64,000 nt of DNA from Amycolatopsis benzoatilytica AK 16/65 (GCF_000383915.1 NZ_KB912942.1:4493039-4557038); one strand, 5' to 3'. Shown: positions 1 to 8,697, numbered from the stretch's first letter. Numbers and translations are program-made. The notes: a model not told the origin generated them from the letters alone.

Positions 1-2
1 GC

Positions 3-278
3 ACCCAGCAGGTGACCGACGAGATGACGGCGGCCGGCGCCTGGGTCTTCGTCGGCGGCCTGCGGCCCCGGCTTTCCGCCACCGTCGTGCGCCCGGCCGG
101 CGGCGGGGTCACGATCACCGACGGTCCGTTCGCCGAGACGAAAGAACAGCTCGGCGGGTTCTGGGTAATCCAGTGCGCGGATCTGGACGAGGCGCTCGCC
201 TGGGCGGAGAAGTGCTCCTTGGCCTGCGGCCGCCCGATCGAAGTCCGGCCGTTCGCGGACGCGTCGGACTTCGAGTGA
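3..278 (+). CDS. YciI/DGPF-domain protein, 5' end outside the window
   Basis: The reading frame is open from the left edge, so the N-terminus is missing; the first in-window GTG (12) is internal. The visible residues carry the DGPF signature of the YciI-like (YCII) family in the context [16 protein letters not shown], followed by a FWVIQ strand and an alpha-helical stretch, as in small ferredoxin-like-fold DGPF proteins. Its exact biochemical role is not known. The stop codon overlaps the GTG of the downstream sigma factor (GTGA), so the two are translationally coupled. DGPF genes are the known genomic partner of ECF42-type sigma factors. Family assignment is firm; function is open. Confidence 0.88.
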   Translation, partial: TQQVTDEMTAAGAWVFVGGLRPRLSATVVRPAGGGVTITDGPFAETKEQLGGFWVIQCADLDEALAWAEKCSLACGRPIEVRPFADASDFE

Positions 279-1468
279 ACGTAACCGAGGTCTACCGGGC
301 GGAGTACGGCCGCTGCGTCGCGACGCTGACGCGCGTCCTCGGCGACCTCGGGCTGGCCGAGGAAGCCGTGCAGGACGCGTTCGCCACCGCCGTCACCGCC
401 TGGTCCTCGGGCCTGCCGCCGAACCCCGGCGGCTGGATCGTCACCACCGCCCGCAACCGGGCGATCGACCGGCTGCGCCGCGAATCGACGCGGGAAGCCC
501 GGCACGCGCAAGCGCTGCTGTTGCACCAGCCCGACGAACCGGCGGAGGAGGGCCCGGTGCGCGACGACCAGCTGCGGCTCATCTTCACCTGCTGCCACCC
601 CGCGCTCTCCCCGCTGGCGCGGACCGCGCTGACCCTGCGGCTGCTCGGCGGACTGGAAGTCCCGGAAATCGCTCGCGCGTACCTGGTGCCGGAAGCCACC
701 ATCGCGCAGCGGATCGTCCGGGCGAAGAAGAAGATCCGCGACGCTGGCATCCCCTACCGGGTCCCCGGCGAGGCGGCCCTTCCGGACCGGCTGGCCTCGG
801 TGCTCACGGTGCTGTATCTGGTGTTCAACGAGGGCTACACCGCGACGTCCGGCCCGCTGGTGCGGATCGACCTGTGCCGGGAAGCGATCCGCCTGGCCCG
901 GGCGCTCGCCGAGCTGATGCCGGACGAGCCGGAAGTCACTGGGCTGCTGGCGCTGCTCCTGCTCACCGAAGCCCGCCGCCCGGCCCGCACCGACGCCGAC
1001 GGCAACCTGGTGGTGCTGCCGGACCAGGACCGGTCGAAGTGGGACCGCGACCTGATCGCCGAAGGCCACGGCCTGGTCCGCGCCTGTCTCCGCCGCGGTC
1101 AGCCGGGCCCGTACCAGCTGCAAGCCGCGATCAACGCCGTGCACACCGACGGCCCGGCGACGGACTGGACGCAGGTGCTGGCGCTCTACGACCAGTTGCT
1201 GGCGGTCACGCCGACGCCGGTCGTGGCGTTGAACCGCGCCGTCGCCGTCGCCGAGGTGCACGGCCCGGCCGCCGCGCTGGCCATCGTGGACGAACTGGAC
1301 CTGCCCGGGTACCACCTGCTGCCGGCCACCCGGGCGGATCTGCTCGCCCGGATGAACCAGCCCGCCGCCGCGGCCGACGCGTATGCCGAAGCGATCGCGT
1401 TGGCCGCCAACGACACCGAGCGCGCGTTCCTGGAGCAGCGACGGGCCCGGCTCGTTTCCGGCGCTTGA
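275..1468 (+). CDS. ECF sigma factor with C-terminal TPR-like extension (ECF42-type)
   Basis: RNA polymerase sigma factor of about 397 residues. The N-terminal third holds sigma region 2 ([15 protein letters not shown], then [10 protein letters not shown] and [16 protein letters not shown]) and region 4 ([20 protein letters not shown] with a helix-turn-helix around [15 protein letters not shown]). The remaining 200 residues are a helical extension with FTCCHPAL and LVFNEGYTA motifs followed by TPR-like helices, the architecture of ECF42 sigma factors. This is about twice the length of a minimal ECF. I chose GTG 275, which overlaps the stop of the YciI gene, because sigma region 2 starts immediately after it; a longer frame from 173 runs through the upstream gene. 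There is no anti-sigma gene; the C-terminal extension is thought to regulate this group. Confidence 0.9.
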   Translation: MNVTEVYRAEYGRCVATLTRVLGDLGLAEEAVQDAFATAVTAWSSGLPPNPGGWIVTTARNRAIDRLRRESTREARHAQALLLHQPDEPAEEGPVRDDQLRLIFTCCHPALSPLARTALTLRLLGGLEVPEIARAYLVPEATIAQRIVRAKKKIRDAGIPYRVPGEAALPDRLASVLTVLYLVFNEGYTATSGPLVRIDLCREAIRLARALAELMPDEPEVTGLLALLLLTEARRPARTDADGNLVVLPDQDRSKWDRDLIAEGHGLVRACLRRGQPGPYQLQAAINAVHTDGPATDWTQVLALYDQLLAVTPTPVVALNRAVAVAEVHGPAAALAIVDELDLPGYHLLPATRADLLARMNQPAAAADAYAEAIALAANDTERAFLEQRRARLVSGA

Positions 1469-1479
1469 GCCGGCTCGGC

Positions 1480-1506
1480 TAACCGGCGGATGCGGTCCGC
1501 CGGTTA
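1480..1506. terminator. Hairpin between convergent sigma factor and trpB-like genes
   Basis: Perfect 11-bp arms (TAACCGGCGGA / TCCGCCGGTTA) around a five-base loop TGCGG, 11 bases after the sigma-factor stop and ahead of the convergent trpB-like stop. There is no T tract, which is common in high-GC actinobacteria. It could serve both genes. Confidence 0.6.
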
Positions 1507-1579
1507 CCTGGGTGTTCGCCGGGCGCGGGCTCCGCGGCGCAGCCGGTTCCTCGGCCGATCCGCTCCGCGCCGAGGTCGG

Positions 1580-2932
1580 CTACGGCAGCGCGGCCAGCGA
1601 CTCGGTCAGCGCCGACTCCGGCAGTTCGTTGTCCACCATGTTCCCGGCCAGGTACTCGCCGTATGCGGGCAAGTCGAGGTGCGCGTGCCCGCAGAGCGCC
1701 GTCAGTATCACCTTTTCCTCGCCGGTCTCCTTGCACCGCAACGCTTCCTGGATGCACGCCGCCAGCGCGTGGGTCGGCTCGGGGGCCGGGATGATGCCCT
1801 CCGTGCGGGCGAACCGCACTCCGGCGGCGAAGCATTCCTGCTGGCCGATCGCGAGCGCTTCGATCAGGCCGAGTTCGTAGATGTGCGAGATCAGCGGCGA
1901 CATCCCGTGGTAGCGCAGGCCGCCGGCATGGATCGGGTCGGGGATGAAGTCGTGGCCCAGGGTGTGCATCTTCAGCAGCGGCGTGAGGCCGGCGGTGTCG
2001 CCGAAGTCGTAGGCGTAGCGGCCGCGGGTGAGAGTCGGGCACGCGGCCGGTTCGACCGCGCGGATGACCGGGTTCATCCGGCCGGCCAGCTTCTCCCGCA
2101 GGAACGGGAAAGCGAGCCCGCCGAAGTTGGAGCCGCCGCCGGTGCAGCCGACCAGGACGTCGGGGGTGTCGCCTGCCATCTCGAACTGGCGGAGCGCTTC
2201 CTCGCCGATCACGGTCTGGTGCAGCAGGACGTGGTTCAGCACGCTGCCCAGCGCGTACCGGGTGCCTGGATCCGCGGCGGCCTGCTCCACCGCTTCGCTG
2301 ATCGCGATGCCGAGGCTGCCGGTCGAGTTCGGGTCCTGTGCCAGGACCGCCCGCCCGGCCGCGGTGCGATCCGACGGGCTCGGGTACACCTGGGCGCCGA
2401 ACGTCTCCATCATCAGCTTGCGATAGGGCTTCTGGTCGTAGGACGCCCGCACCTGCCAAACCTCGCAGGACAGCCCGAAGGTGGCGCACGCGAACGCCAG
2501 CGCGCTCCCCCACTGCCCGGCGCCGGTCTCGGTGGTGAGCCGGGTGACGCCCTCGGCGGCGTTGTAGAACGCTTGCGGCACAGCGGTGTTCGGCTTGTGC
2601 GAGCCGACTGGGCTGACGCCTTCGTACTTGTAGTAGATCCGGGCCGGGGTCCCGAGCGCCTTCTCCAGCCGGTGCGCCCGGTACAGCGGGGACGGCCGCC
2701 ACAGCCGGTAGATGTCGCGAACCTCTTCGGGGATGTCGATATAGCGCTCTGTGCTGACTTCCTGCTCGATGAGCGCCTGCGGGAACAGCGGGGCCAGATC
2801 GGCCGGCCCGACCGGCTCGCGCGTGCCCGGGTGCAGCGGCGGAGGCGGCGGCTCGGGAAGGTCCGGGACCACGTTGTACCACTGGGTCGGAAGGTCGGCC
2901 TCGTCCAGAATGTACTTCGTCCGTCCTGCCAT
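1580..2932 (-). CDS. TrpB2-like pyridoxal-phosphate tryptophan synthase beta
   Basis: About 450 residues, the length of the TrpB2 group rather than canonical TrpB (about 400). It would join indole with L-serine, or act as a stand-alone indole-salvage or beta-replacement enzyme. The PLP lysine is K113 in GSHKPNTA, preceded by [18 protein letters not shown] and the glycine-rich phosphate-binding loop [11 protein letters not shown] are both present. The N-terminal extension rich in prolines (about residues 24-33) is typical of the group. The start at 2932 has GAGGAGG eight bases upstream; longer frames read into non-coding sequence. No trpA or other trp gene lies nearby, consistent with a TrpB2 paralogue. 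Physiological substrate is not provable from sequence. Confidence 0.9.
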   Translation of the reverse strand: MAGRTKYILDEADLPTQWYNVVPDLPEPPPPPLHPGTREPVGPADLAPLFPQALIEQEVSTERYIDIPEEVRDIYRLWRPSPLYRAHRLEKALGTPARIYYKYEGVSPVGSHKPNTAVPQAFYNAAEGVTRLTTETGAGQWGSALAFACATFGLSCEVWQVRASYDQKPYRKLMMETFGAQVYPSPSDRTAAGRAVLAQDPNSTGSLGIAISEAVEQAAADPGTRYALGSVLNHVLLHQTVIGEEALRQFEMAGDTPDVLVGCTGGGSNFGGLAFPFLREKLAGRMNPVIRAVEPAACPTLTRGRYAYDFGDTAGLTPLLKMHTLGHDFIPDPIHAGGLRYHGMSPLISHIYELGLIEALAIGQQECFAAGVRFARTEGIIPAPEPTHALAACIQEALRCKETGEEKVILTALCGHAHLDLPAYGEYLAGNMVDNELPESALTESLAALP

Positions 2933-3144
2933 GACGCCTCCTCGGGTCGGCGGCCCCCAAGGTAAGCCGGGCGGGCGGAGATGCCAAGCGGCCGACCGCG
3001 CGAGGCGTCCCCTGGCTCCGGAGAACCGGCAGGCCGCCACGGCGGGCTGTCTACGCTGTCTACAATGGAGGCGGTGACCGGTTCGCCGGAACCGGGTTCC
3101 GGCGGGCACCGGTTTTTGTCGGACCCCGGCGGTAGATTCGTGGC

Positions 3145-3924
3145 ATGGCGACATTGGTGACGTTCCACGCGCACCCGGACGACGAATCGATCATGACCGG
3201 CGGCGTGATGCGCAAGGCTGCCGACGAGGGGCACCGGGTGGTGCTCGTGGTGGCCACGCGCGGCGAGAAGGGCGAGATCCCGGAGGGGCTGCTCGCCGAG
3301 GGCGAACAGCTCGCGGACCGGCGAGTCCGGGAAACGCACGAGTCGGCCGAGGTGCTGGGCGTCTCGCGCGTGGCGTTTCTGGGCTATGAGGACTCCGGGA
3401 TGATGGGCGACCCGGCGAACGACGGCCCGGACACGTTCTGGAGCGCGCCGCTCGAGGAGGCCGCCGCCCGGCTGGCCGAGATCCTGCGCGAAGAGTCGGC
3501 GGAGGTGCTGACGGTCTACGACGACTTCGGCGTCTACGGCCACCCGGACCACATCCAGGTCCACCGCGTCGGGATGCGCGCGGCCGAACTCGCGGGCACG
3601 CCGAGGGTGTATCAGGGTTCGGCGAACCGGGACCGGATGCGCCAGGCCGCCGCGGCCGCGCGGGAGGCGGGCGCGGAGATCGGTCCGGACGAGGACATGG
3701 TCATCGGCAAACCGGAAGCCGAGCTGACCGCGGTAGTGGACGTGTCGGGGTACCTGAAGACGAAGCGGGCGTCGATGCGCGCGCACCGGAGCCAGATCAG
3801 CGAGGAGTCGTTCTTCCTCGCGATGCCGGACGACAAGTTCGGGGAGGCGTTCGGCACCGAGTGGTTCATCCGGGAGGGGCAGGGCCCGGGGGTGACCGAG
3901 ACGGACCTGATGGCAGGGCTCTGA
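3145..3924 (+). CDS. PIG-L (LmbE) family zinc deacetylase
   Basis: A 259-residue zinc-dependent N-deacetylase-fold protein. The metal and catalytic motif AHPDDES is at residues 9-15 and the second metal site HPDH appears in [12 protein letters not shown]. Actinobacterial members include MshB and Mca of the mycothiol pathway, which deacetylate GlcNAc-inositol or cleave mycothiol S-conjugates; this protein is slightly shorter than both and I cannot assign it to either. ATG 3145 is preceded by weak ribosome-binding signal but by TAGATT about seven bases upstream, so a leaderless transcript is possible. It stands alone, divergent from the trpB-like gene. Confidence 0.85.
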   Translation: MATLVTFHAHPDDESIMTGGVMRKAADEGHRVVLVVATRGEKGEIPEGLLAEGEQLADRRVRETHESAEVLGVSRVAFLGYEDSGMMGDPANDGPDTFWSAPLEEAAARLAEILREESAEVLTVYDDFGVYGHPDHIQVHRVGMRAAELAGTPRVYQGSANRDRMRQAAAAAREAGAEIGPDEDMVIGKPEAELTAVVDVSGYLKTKRASMRAHRSQISEESFFLAMPDDKFGEAFGTEWFIREGQGPGVTETDLMAGL

Positions 3925-3934
3925 GCCGGCGGCG

Positions 3935-4096
3935 GCGAAGCGGGACCGGCGGCTGGACGCCCCAGTCGCCGGCGTCGGCCAGCTCGTACCTCCGGTGCAC
4001 GCCCTGCAAAGCAAGCTCGTCTTCATCGGCCGGAACCTGGACCGGACCGAGCTGGCGGACACCGTCGCGCGGTGCGCGCTCGCCGCCGCCCGGTGA
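3935..4096 (+). pseudogene. C-terminal remnant, possibly of a CobW-family GTPase
   Basis: An in-frame stretch without a plausible start ends at TGA 4094-4096 and encodes HALQSKLVFIGRNLDRTEL followed by ADTVARCALAAAR. The pattern LVFIGRxLDxxxL is the closing strand-helix of the CobW C-terminal domain of metal-chaperone GTPases. No GTPase domain lies upstream; the PIG-L gene abuts it. Codon third positions are GC-rich, so it looks like a gene tail left by a deletion. The match rests on a short motif, so family identity is tentative. Confidence 0.4.
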
Positions 4097-4097
4097 G

Positions 4098-4496
4098 TCA
4101 GGCGAGCGCGGCGGTCACGTCGAGTTCGACACGCTGACCGGGGAAGCCCAGACAGGTCACGCCGACCAGGGTGCTCGCGGTGGTGAAGGCGGCGGCGATC
4201 GGCGAGTTCGTGAACCGCTGCCACACCTGCGCCAGCGTCGCTTCGTCCGACGTGGCCACGTAGATCACCGTGCGCACGACGTCCTCCGGGGTGGCGCCAG
4301 CGTGCCCCAGGGCGGTCAGGGTGTTGGCGACGACCTGGTCCACCTGTGCGAGGACTCCGCCGGCGACCACCTCGCTTTCCCGGTTCAACGGGCACTGGCC
4401 GGCCAGGTGGACGGTGCGGCGCGAGTCGACGGTGGTCACGTGGTGGTAGCCGGGTGTGGGGTGCAGATCGGACGGGTTCTCGCGTTGAATGGTCAC
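4098..4496 (-). CDS. RidA/YjgF family imine deaminase
   Basis: A 132-residue protein of the Rid family, which hydrolyses reactive enamines and imines released by PLP enzymes. Recognisable elements are the HLAGQCP strand, the QVDQVVANTLTALGHAGAT helix, VVRTVIYVATSD and the closing LGFPGQRVELDVTAAL strand. In the canonical RidA signature the substrate arginine sits in an (E/A)RSAxP-like context; here the sequence is GFPGQRVELD, so a more distant Rid subfamily is likely. The start is GTG 4496. It is divergent from mtnA with 62 bases between the starts. Confidence 0.82.
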   Translation of the reverse strand: MTIQRENPSDLHPTPGYHHVTTVDSRRTVHLAGQCPLNRESEVVAGGVLAQVDQVVANTLTALGHAGATPEDVVRTVIYVATSDEATLAQVWQRFTNSPIAAAFTTASTLVGVTCLGFPGQRVELDVTAALA

Positions 4497-4558
4497 GAGG
4501 CGGATCGTCGCTCACCTCGGCGGCGGACCGCCACGGGATTTCCGGACGGAGAAAGCGC

Positions 4559-5584
4559 ATGCGCAGGACGATCGACTGGGCCAGCGGGGCGATCGAGATC
4601 GTGGACCAGGTCGCCTTGCCCGGCGAGTACCGCACGCTGAGGTTGCGCACCGTGCCGGAGTTGATCGACGCGATCCAGCGGCTGGCGGTGCGCGGCGCCC
4701 CGGCGTTGGGTGCGGCGGGCGCACTGGGCGTCGCGCTGGCGGCGTTCGCGGGCGGCGATGTCGGCGCGGCGGCGCAACGGATCGCGCACGCCCGGCCGAC
4801 CGCGGTCAACCTGGCCTGGGGCGTCGAGCGGGCGCTGGCGATGCTCCCGCACGGCGCCGACGCGGTGCTGGCCGAGGCGCGGGCGATGCTCGACGAGGAC
4901 GAACGCCGCAACCGGGCCGCCTCGGGGCATGCGGCGGAGTTCGTGCTGGCGCAGTGCTCGCGACGGCCGTTGCGGTTGCTCAGCCACTGCAATACCGGGC
5001 AGTTGGCGACCGTCGCCTGGGGCACCGCGCTCGGAGTCGTCTGGCATTTGCACGCGCGCGGACTGGTGGAGTCCGTGCTGGTGGACGAGACGCGGCCGTT
5101 GCTGCAAGGGTCGCGGCTGACCGCCTGGGAACTCGAACAGGCCGGGGTGCCCTACCGGGTGCAGCCGGACAGCGCGGCGGCCGCGGCGATGGCTCGCGGG
5201 ATGGTCGACTGCGTGCTGGTCGGCGCGGACCGGATCGCGGCGAACGGAGACGTGGCCAACAAAATCGGCACCTACGGGCTGGCGATCGCCGCCGCGCACC
5301 ACGGGGTGCCGTTCGTGGTGGTCGCGCCGACGTCCACTGTGGACGAACGGCTGGCGAGCGGGGCGGACATCGCGATCGAGGAACGCGCCGACGGAGAGCT
5401 GACCGAGTTCGCCGGCACCCCGGTCGCGCCAGCCGGAGCGGCCGCGTTCAACCCCGCGTTCGATGTCACCCCCGCCGCGCTGATCACGGCGGTGGTGACG
5501 GAGAACGGGGTGCGCGGCCAGCACCGGTCCGGCGGGGCACCGTCGAGAGATCGGGTCCGTGAAGGGCCCCTTGAGGGAATCTGA
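4559..5584 (+). CDS. mtnA: S-methyl-5-thioribose-1-phosphate isomerase
   Basis: Isomerises methylthioribose-1-phosphate to methylthioribulose-1-phosphate in methionine salvage. The catalytic Cys is in LSHCNTGQLATVAWGTALG and the catalytic Asp in LVGADRIAANGDVANKIGTY, both intact; the N-terminal LPGEYRTLRLRTVPELIDAI and RGAPALGAAGALGVAL segments are typical of the eIF2B-like fold. ATG 4559 follows GGACGGAGAAAG. The protein has about 341 residues. Its last 10-11 codons are encoded by the left arm of a dispersed palindromic repeat, and its TGA (5582-5584) lies inside that repeat, so the original C-terminus has been replaced or extended. No other methionine-salvage gene is in the window. Confidence 0.93.
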   Translation: MRRTIDWASGAIEIVDQVALPGEYRTLRLRTVPELIDAIQRLAVRGAPALGAAGALGVALAAFAGGDVGAAAQRIAHARPTAVNLAWGVERALAMLPHGADAVLAEARAMLDEDERRNRAASGHAAEFVLAQCSRRPLRLLSHCNTGQLATVAWGTALGVVWHLHARGLVESVLVDETRPLLQGSRLTAWELEQAGVPYRVQPDSAAAAAMARGMVDCVLVGADRIAANGDVANKIGTYGLAIAAAHHGVPFVVVAPTSTVDERLASGADIAIEERADGELTEFAGTPVAPAGAAAFNPAFDVTPAALITAVVTENGVRGQHRSGGAPSRDRVREGPLEGI

Positions 5585-5609
5585 TTCCGGCAAGGGGCCG
5601 TTCACGGAC
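5555..5609. repeat. Dispersed 55-bp palindromic repeat, copy A
   Basis: Left arm GTCCGTGAAGGGCCCCTTG, centre around GGAATCTGATTCC, right arm CAAGGGGCCGTTCACGGAC. The arms pair over about 19 bases with one or two mismatches. It overlaps the 3' end of mtnA and supplies its stop codon. It sits between the plus-strand mtnA and the minus-strand ferredoxin and could also terminate both. Confidence 0.93.
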
Positions 5610-5615
5610 AGCTGG

Positions 5616-5840
5616 CTAAGGCCGCGGACCCACCACGTCCGCGCCGTCCCGGATGGTGATCGCCATCGCCGGGCAGGAATCCGCCGCGTCCAGGACGGTC
5701 TCGTCCGGTTCGGCCTCGTCCGCCACCGGCCGGGCGACCGCTCCGTCCAGCACGAACGCACTCGGCAGCAGCGAGGCGCACATGCCGCTGCCGATGCACG
5801 CTCCCCCGTCGACCTCGACCTGCCAGGCCATCGTCACCAT
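5616..5840 (-). CDS. 3Fe-4S-type ferredoxin, partner of the P450
   Basis: A 74-residue small ferredoxin with the three-cysteine pattern CIGSGMC near the N-terminus (spacing Cx5C) and a distal CPAMAI, the arrangement of single-cluster 3Fe-4S ferredoxins that feed electrons to actinobacterial P450s. Three starts are possible: ATG 5840, GTG 5837 (which overlaps the P450 stop as GTGA) and ATG 5831; I use the longest. It directly follows the P450 gene, so co-transcription and electron transfer to that enzyme are likely. Confidence 0.9.
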   Translation of the reverse strand: MVTMAWQVEVDGGACIGSGMCASLLPSAFVLDGAVARPVADEAEPDETVLDAADSCPAMAITIRDGADVVGPRP

Positions 5841-7024
5841 CCCATCGGCATCGAACGCGGTCCGCGGACCAGCATCTGAGTTTTCCACTCTACGTCGCCG
5901 GCCAGCCGAAGCCCGGGCATCTCGCGAGTCAGCGCCCGCAGTGCTTCCTGCAGTTCCAGCCGGGCGAGCGGGGCGCCGAGGCAATGGTGCACGCCGTGCC
6001 CGAATCCCAGGTGGTGATTGTCGCCGCGGTCGAGGACCAGCCGGTCGGCGGTGCCGAACTGGAGCCGGTCGCGGTTCGCCGCGCCGATCGCCACCAGGAC
6101 CGGTTCGCCCTTGCGCACCAGCACCTCGCCGACCTCGACGTCCTCGGCAGCGTAGCGAGCGAAGTTGGCGCCCGCGCCGAGCGGCACGAAGCGGAGCAGT
6201 TCCTCGACCGCGGTCGGGATCAGGCTCGGGTCGGCGCACAGCCGGTCCCAGTGTTCGCGCTGGTCCAGCAGGGCGTAGACGAAGTTCGGGATCTGGCTCG
6301 CGGTGGTTTCGTGCCCGGCGACGAGGATGCCGACGCACAGGTCGACCAGTTCGAGTTCGGTGAGCCGGTCGCGCACGTCGCGCGCTTCGATCAGCGCCGT
6401 CATCAGATCGTCCCGCGGCTGCTCGCGGTGCTCGGCGATCAGGCCGGCCATGTACTCGCGCAGCTCCGCGCGGCTGCGTTCGGCCTCCTCGGCGGTGAGC
6501 CGGGTGGACGACAGCGCCGCGTCGCTCCATTCCCGAAACTGCGGCCGGTCCGAGACCGGGACGCCGAGCAGCTCGCAGATCACCGCTACCGGGATCGGCA
6601 GCGCGTAGAGGTCCACCAGGTCGGCTGGCTGGCCGTGCTGGCGCAGCTGTTCGATCAGGTCGTCGGCCAGCCGGGCGACCCGGGGCCGCAGTTCTTCGAC
6701 GCGGCGCGCGGTGAACGCCTTCGCGACGAGCGTGCGCAGCCGGGTGTGGTCCGGCGGGTCCATCCCGAGGATGCCGCCCGGGCGCCGGTAGGCCGACATC
6801 CGCGGTTCGTCGCTTTCCTGGGCCAGCGCACGGGAAAACCGCCGGTCGCCCAGCACCAGCCGGGCGTCCGCGTACCGGGTGGCCAGCCAGGCGACGTCGC
6901 CGTGCGGCATCTGGACGCGGATCATCCCCGCGTCTTCGCGGGCGGCCGCGTAGGCGGCGTTGAGCGCGAGGCCGGCTTCCTCGTTGAACGGGTAAGCGAG
7001 CGGTTCGGTGTGCGTGGTGGTCAT
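5834..7024 (-). CDS. Cytochrome P450 monooxygenase
   Basis: A soluble bacterial class I P450 of 396 residues. The I-helix oxygen-binding motif AGHETTAS, the K-helix EELLRF and the heme loop FGHGVHHCLGAPLARLEL (axial Cys348) are all present and intact. The substrate cannot be predicted from the motifs; the protein resembles the CYP105/107-like groups of actinobacteria that act on secondary metabolites, steroids or xenobiotics. The ferredoxin follows with a 4-base overlap. No ferredoxin reductase gene is adjacent. An 18-bp palindrome centred about 32 bases upstream of the start suggests repression by a TetR-type factor encoded elsewhere. Confidence 0.95.
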   Translation of the reverse strand: MTTTHTEPLAYPFNEEAGLALNAAYAAAREDAGMIRVQMPHGDVAWLATRYADARLVLGDRRFSRALAQESDEPRMSAYRRPGGILGMDPPDHTRLRTLVAKAFTARRVEELRPRVARLADDLIEQLRQHGQPADLVDLYALPIPVAVICELLGVPVSDRPQFREWSDAALSSTRLTAEEAERSRAELREYMAGLIAEHREQPRDDLMTALIEARDVRDRLTELELVDLCVGILVAGHETTASQIPNFVYALLDQREHWDRLCADPSLIPTAVEELLRFVPLGAGANFARYAAEDVEVGEVLVRKGEPVLVAIGAANRDRLQFGTADRLVLDRGDNHHLGFGHGVHHCLGAPLARLELQEALRALTREMPGLRLAGDVEWKTQMLVRGPRSMPMGW

Positions 7025-7047
7025 GCCAGCGACTCCCGGGATACCGT

Positions 7048-7065
7048 TGTAAGCAGGTGCTTACA
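7048..7065. promoter_or_regulatory. Palindromic operator upstream of the P450
   Basis: TGTAAGCAGGTGCTTACA, perfect 8-bp arms with a two-base centre, 24-41 bases upstream of the P450 ATG. The shape and size fit a TetR-family operator. No regulator gene is adjacent, so the repressor must be encoded elsewhere. Confidence 0.65.
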
Positions 7066-7095
7066 CACTTACCCTGATCGGCAGTGGCCGTCAAT

Positions 7096-7125
7096 CCGCC
7101 AGGGCGGGAGCACCCGCCCTGGCGG
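7096..7125. terminator. Strong hairpin after the oxidoreductase gene
   Basis: Perfect 13-bp arms CCGCCAGGGCGGG / CCCGCCCTGGCGG around an AGCA loop. It lies 5 bases beyond the stop of the minus-strand oxidoreductase and upstream of the P450 promoter, so it should insulate the two transcripts. No T tract. Confidence 0.75.
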
Positions 7126-7130
7126 GACCG

Positions 7131-8051
7131 TCACAGCAGAACGACGACCTTGCCGTGCACGTGCCGTCCGGCGAGCACCGAAACCGCGTCGCGGATCTGC
7201 TCGACGGGGAACGTCGCGGCGATCGGCACGACGAGGTCGCCGGCGACGAGCGCGTCATGAATCCGCTTCATGCTGCCTTCGGGTGCGTCCGCGCCGCCGG
7301 TCGAGCGCACGCCGTCCGGCAGCTTCGTGCCCGCGACGATCGAAGCGATCCGCTTCGGCGGCACGCCCACCGCAACTGCGGCTTCCGCCGTCTCCGCGCC
7401 GAACAGGTCGATCGCCGCGGTGATCCCCTGCGCGCGCACCCGATCGGCCAGCCCGGGGCCGTATTCGACCGGTTCGGCGCCCAGTTCGCGCAGGAACTCG
7501 AAGGTGCCCGGCGATGCCGTCCCGAGCACGCGGGCGCCGGCGAGTTTTGCCAGCTGCACGGCGAAAACCCCGACGCCGCCGGCCGCGGCCCCGACGAGGA
7601 CGGTGTCGCCTGCCGCCAGGTCGACCGCCGACAACACGGCCGCCGCCGTCATCCCGGCGACCGGCAGCACGGCGGCCGTCTCGTCATCGACGCCGTCCGG
7701 CGTGCGCCACAACGCCTCCGCCGCGCCAGGGTTTTCGCCGAGCACCACGAAATCGGCGACCGCCCGACCCAACGCGCCGCCGTGGACGCGATCGCCGACC
7801 GCGTACTTCGTGACGCCGTCGCCGATCTCGTCGACCACTCCGGCGAAGTCGTAGCCGAAACCGGACGGCAGGGCGAGGCCGAACATCGCCGCCGCGCCCG
7901 GCCGGCTGAGCAGGCCCCAGTCCATCGGGTTCAGCCCGGCGGCAGCGACCCGGACCCGCACCTGCCCGGCACCCGCGTGCGGTTCCGGCACTTCGCGCAG
8001 CTCCAGCTCTTCGGGGCCGCCGAACTTCTCGAAGACGACTGCTCTGCTCAT
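7131..8051 (-). CDS. Zinc-independent MDR-family NADP quinone/enone oxidoreductase
   Basis: A 306-residue medium-chain reductase of the quinone-oxidoreductase type. It has the N-terminal GroES-like domain (VFEKFGGPEELELREVPEP, AAGLNPMDWGLL) without the zinc-site cysteines of true alcohol dehydrogenases, and the NADPH-binding loop VGAAAGGVGVFAVQLAKLAG. Likely reduces quinones or activated alkenes. ATG 8051 is preceded by GGAGGTTGCG; a longer frame from 8075 would run into the operators. It is divergent from the TetR gene, with twin operators between, the classic arrangement of a TetR repressor controlling its neighbour and itself. Confidence 0.88.
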   Translation of the reverse strand: MSRAVVFEKFGGPEELELREVPEPHAGAGQVRVRVAAAGLNPMDWGLLSRPGAAAMFGLALPSGFGYDFAGVVDEIGDGVTKYAVGDRVHGGALGRAVADFVVLGENPGAAEALWRTPDGVDDETAAVLPVAGMTAAAVLSAVDLAAGDTVLVGAAAGGVGVFAVQLAKLAGARVLGTASPGTFEFLRELGAEPVEYGPGLADRVRAQGITAAIDLFGAETAEAAVAVGVPPKRIASIVAGTKLPDGVRSTGGADAPEGSMKRIHDALVAGDLVVPIAATFPVEQIRDAVSVLAGRHVHGKVVVLL

Positions 8052-8062
8052 CGCAACCTCCA

Positions 8063-8113
8063 GTGACGGGACCAAGTCCCATCACCGTACACCTGGTGAC
8101 GGGACCAAGTCCC
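8063..8113. promoter_or_regulatory. Twin operators between oxidoreductase and TetR genes
   Basis: Two identical 18-base sites GTGACGGGACCAAGTCCC at 8063-8080 and 8096-8113. Each contains the palindrome GGGAC-CAA-GTCCC. Centre-to-centre spacing is 33 bp, about three helical turns, so two dimers would bind the same DNA face. This is the expected site for the adjacent TetR regulator. Confidence 0.85.
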
Positions 8114-8127
8114 GTACACTGGCCGGC

Positions 8128-8697
8128 ATGGCCCGCTGGCAACCCGACGCCCGGCTGCGACTCGTCGCCGCCGCGCTCGACCTGTTCGCCGAACGCGGCT
8201 ACGAGAACACGACGGTGATCGAGATCGCCGAGCGTGCCGGGCTGACCAAAAGCACGTTTTTCCGGCACTTCCGCGACAAGCGGGAAGTGCTGTTCGGAAC
8301 CGGCGCGATGGCCGGGCTGCTGTCCGACGGGATCGCCGCCGCCCCGGAATCGGCGACCCCGCTGGAGGCTGTCGGGCACGCGATGGACAAGGTCGGCCAG
8401 GAAGCCTTCACGCCCCAGCACCGAGAATTCGGCGCTCGCCGGCGGGCAGTCATCGACGCCAATCCGGAACTGCGGGAACGGGAAGCGTTGAAGGGCCTCA
8501 GCCTCATCGCGACCGTGGCGGAAGCGCTTCAGAAACGCGGGGTTCCCGAACTGACCGCACGGGTGGCGGCGGAACTCGGCGCGCTGGCGATGAAGATCGC
8601 GCACGAACGCTGGCTGGGCCTCGCGGAGGAGGCTTCGTTCGGCGAAGTCGCCCGGCAGGTGCTCGCGGAACTGCGGGAGATCACCGCCAGCTGCTGA
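8128..8697 (+). CDS. TetR-family repressor of the divergent oxidoreductase
   Basis: 189 residues. The N-terminal helix-turn-helix is typical: ALDLFAERGYENTTVIEIAE followed by RAGLTKSTFFRHFRDKREVLF. The C-terminal ligand domain is variable and gives no inducer prediction. The start lies 14 bases after the second of two identical operators, so autoregulation is likely. The divergent target encodes a quinone-type oxidoreductase, so the inducer could be an electrophile or quinone (inference). Confidence 0.92.
   Translation: MARWQPDARLRLVAAALDLFAERGYENTTVIEIAERAGLTKSTFFRHFRDKREVLFGTGAMAGLLSDGIAAAPESATPLEAVGHAMDKVGQEAFTPQHREFGARRRAVIDANPELREREALKGLSLIATVAEALQKRGVPELTARVAAELGALAMKIAHERWLGLAEEASFGEVARQVLAELREITASC

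Noticed and set aside
3048..3066. Direct repeat TGTCTAC with TACAAT as a firm promoter call
   Set aside because: TACAAT is a good -10, but no -35 at the correct distance was found, and its direction is uncertain.
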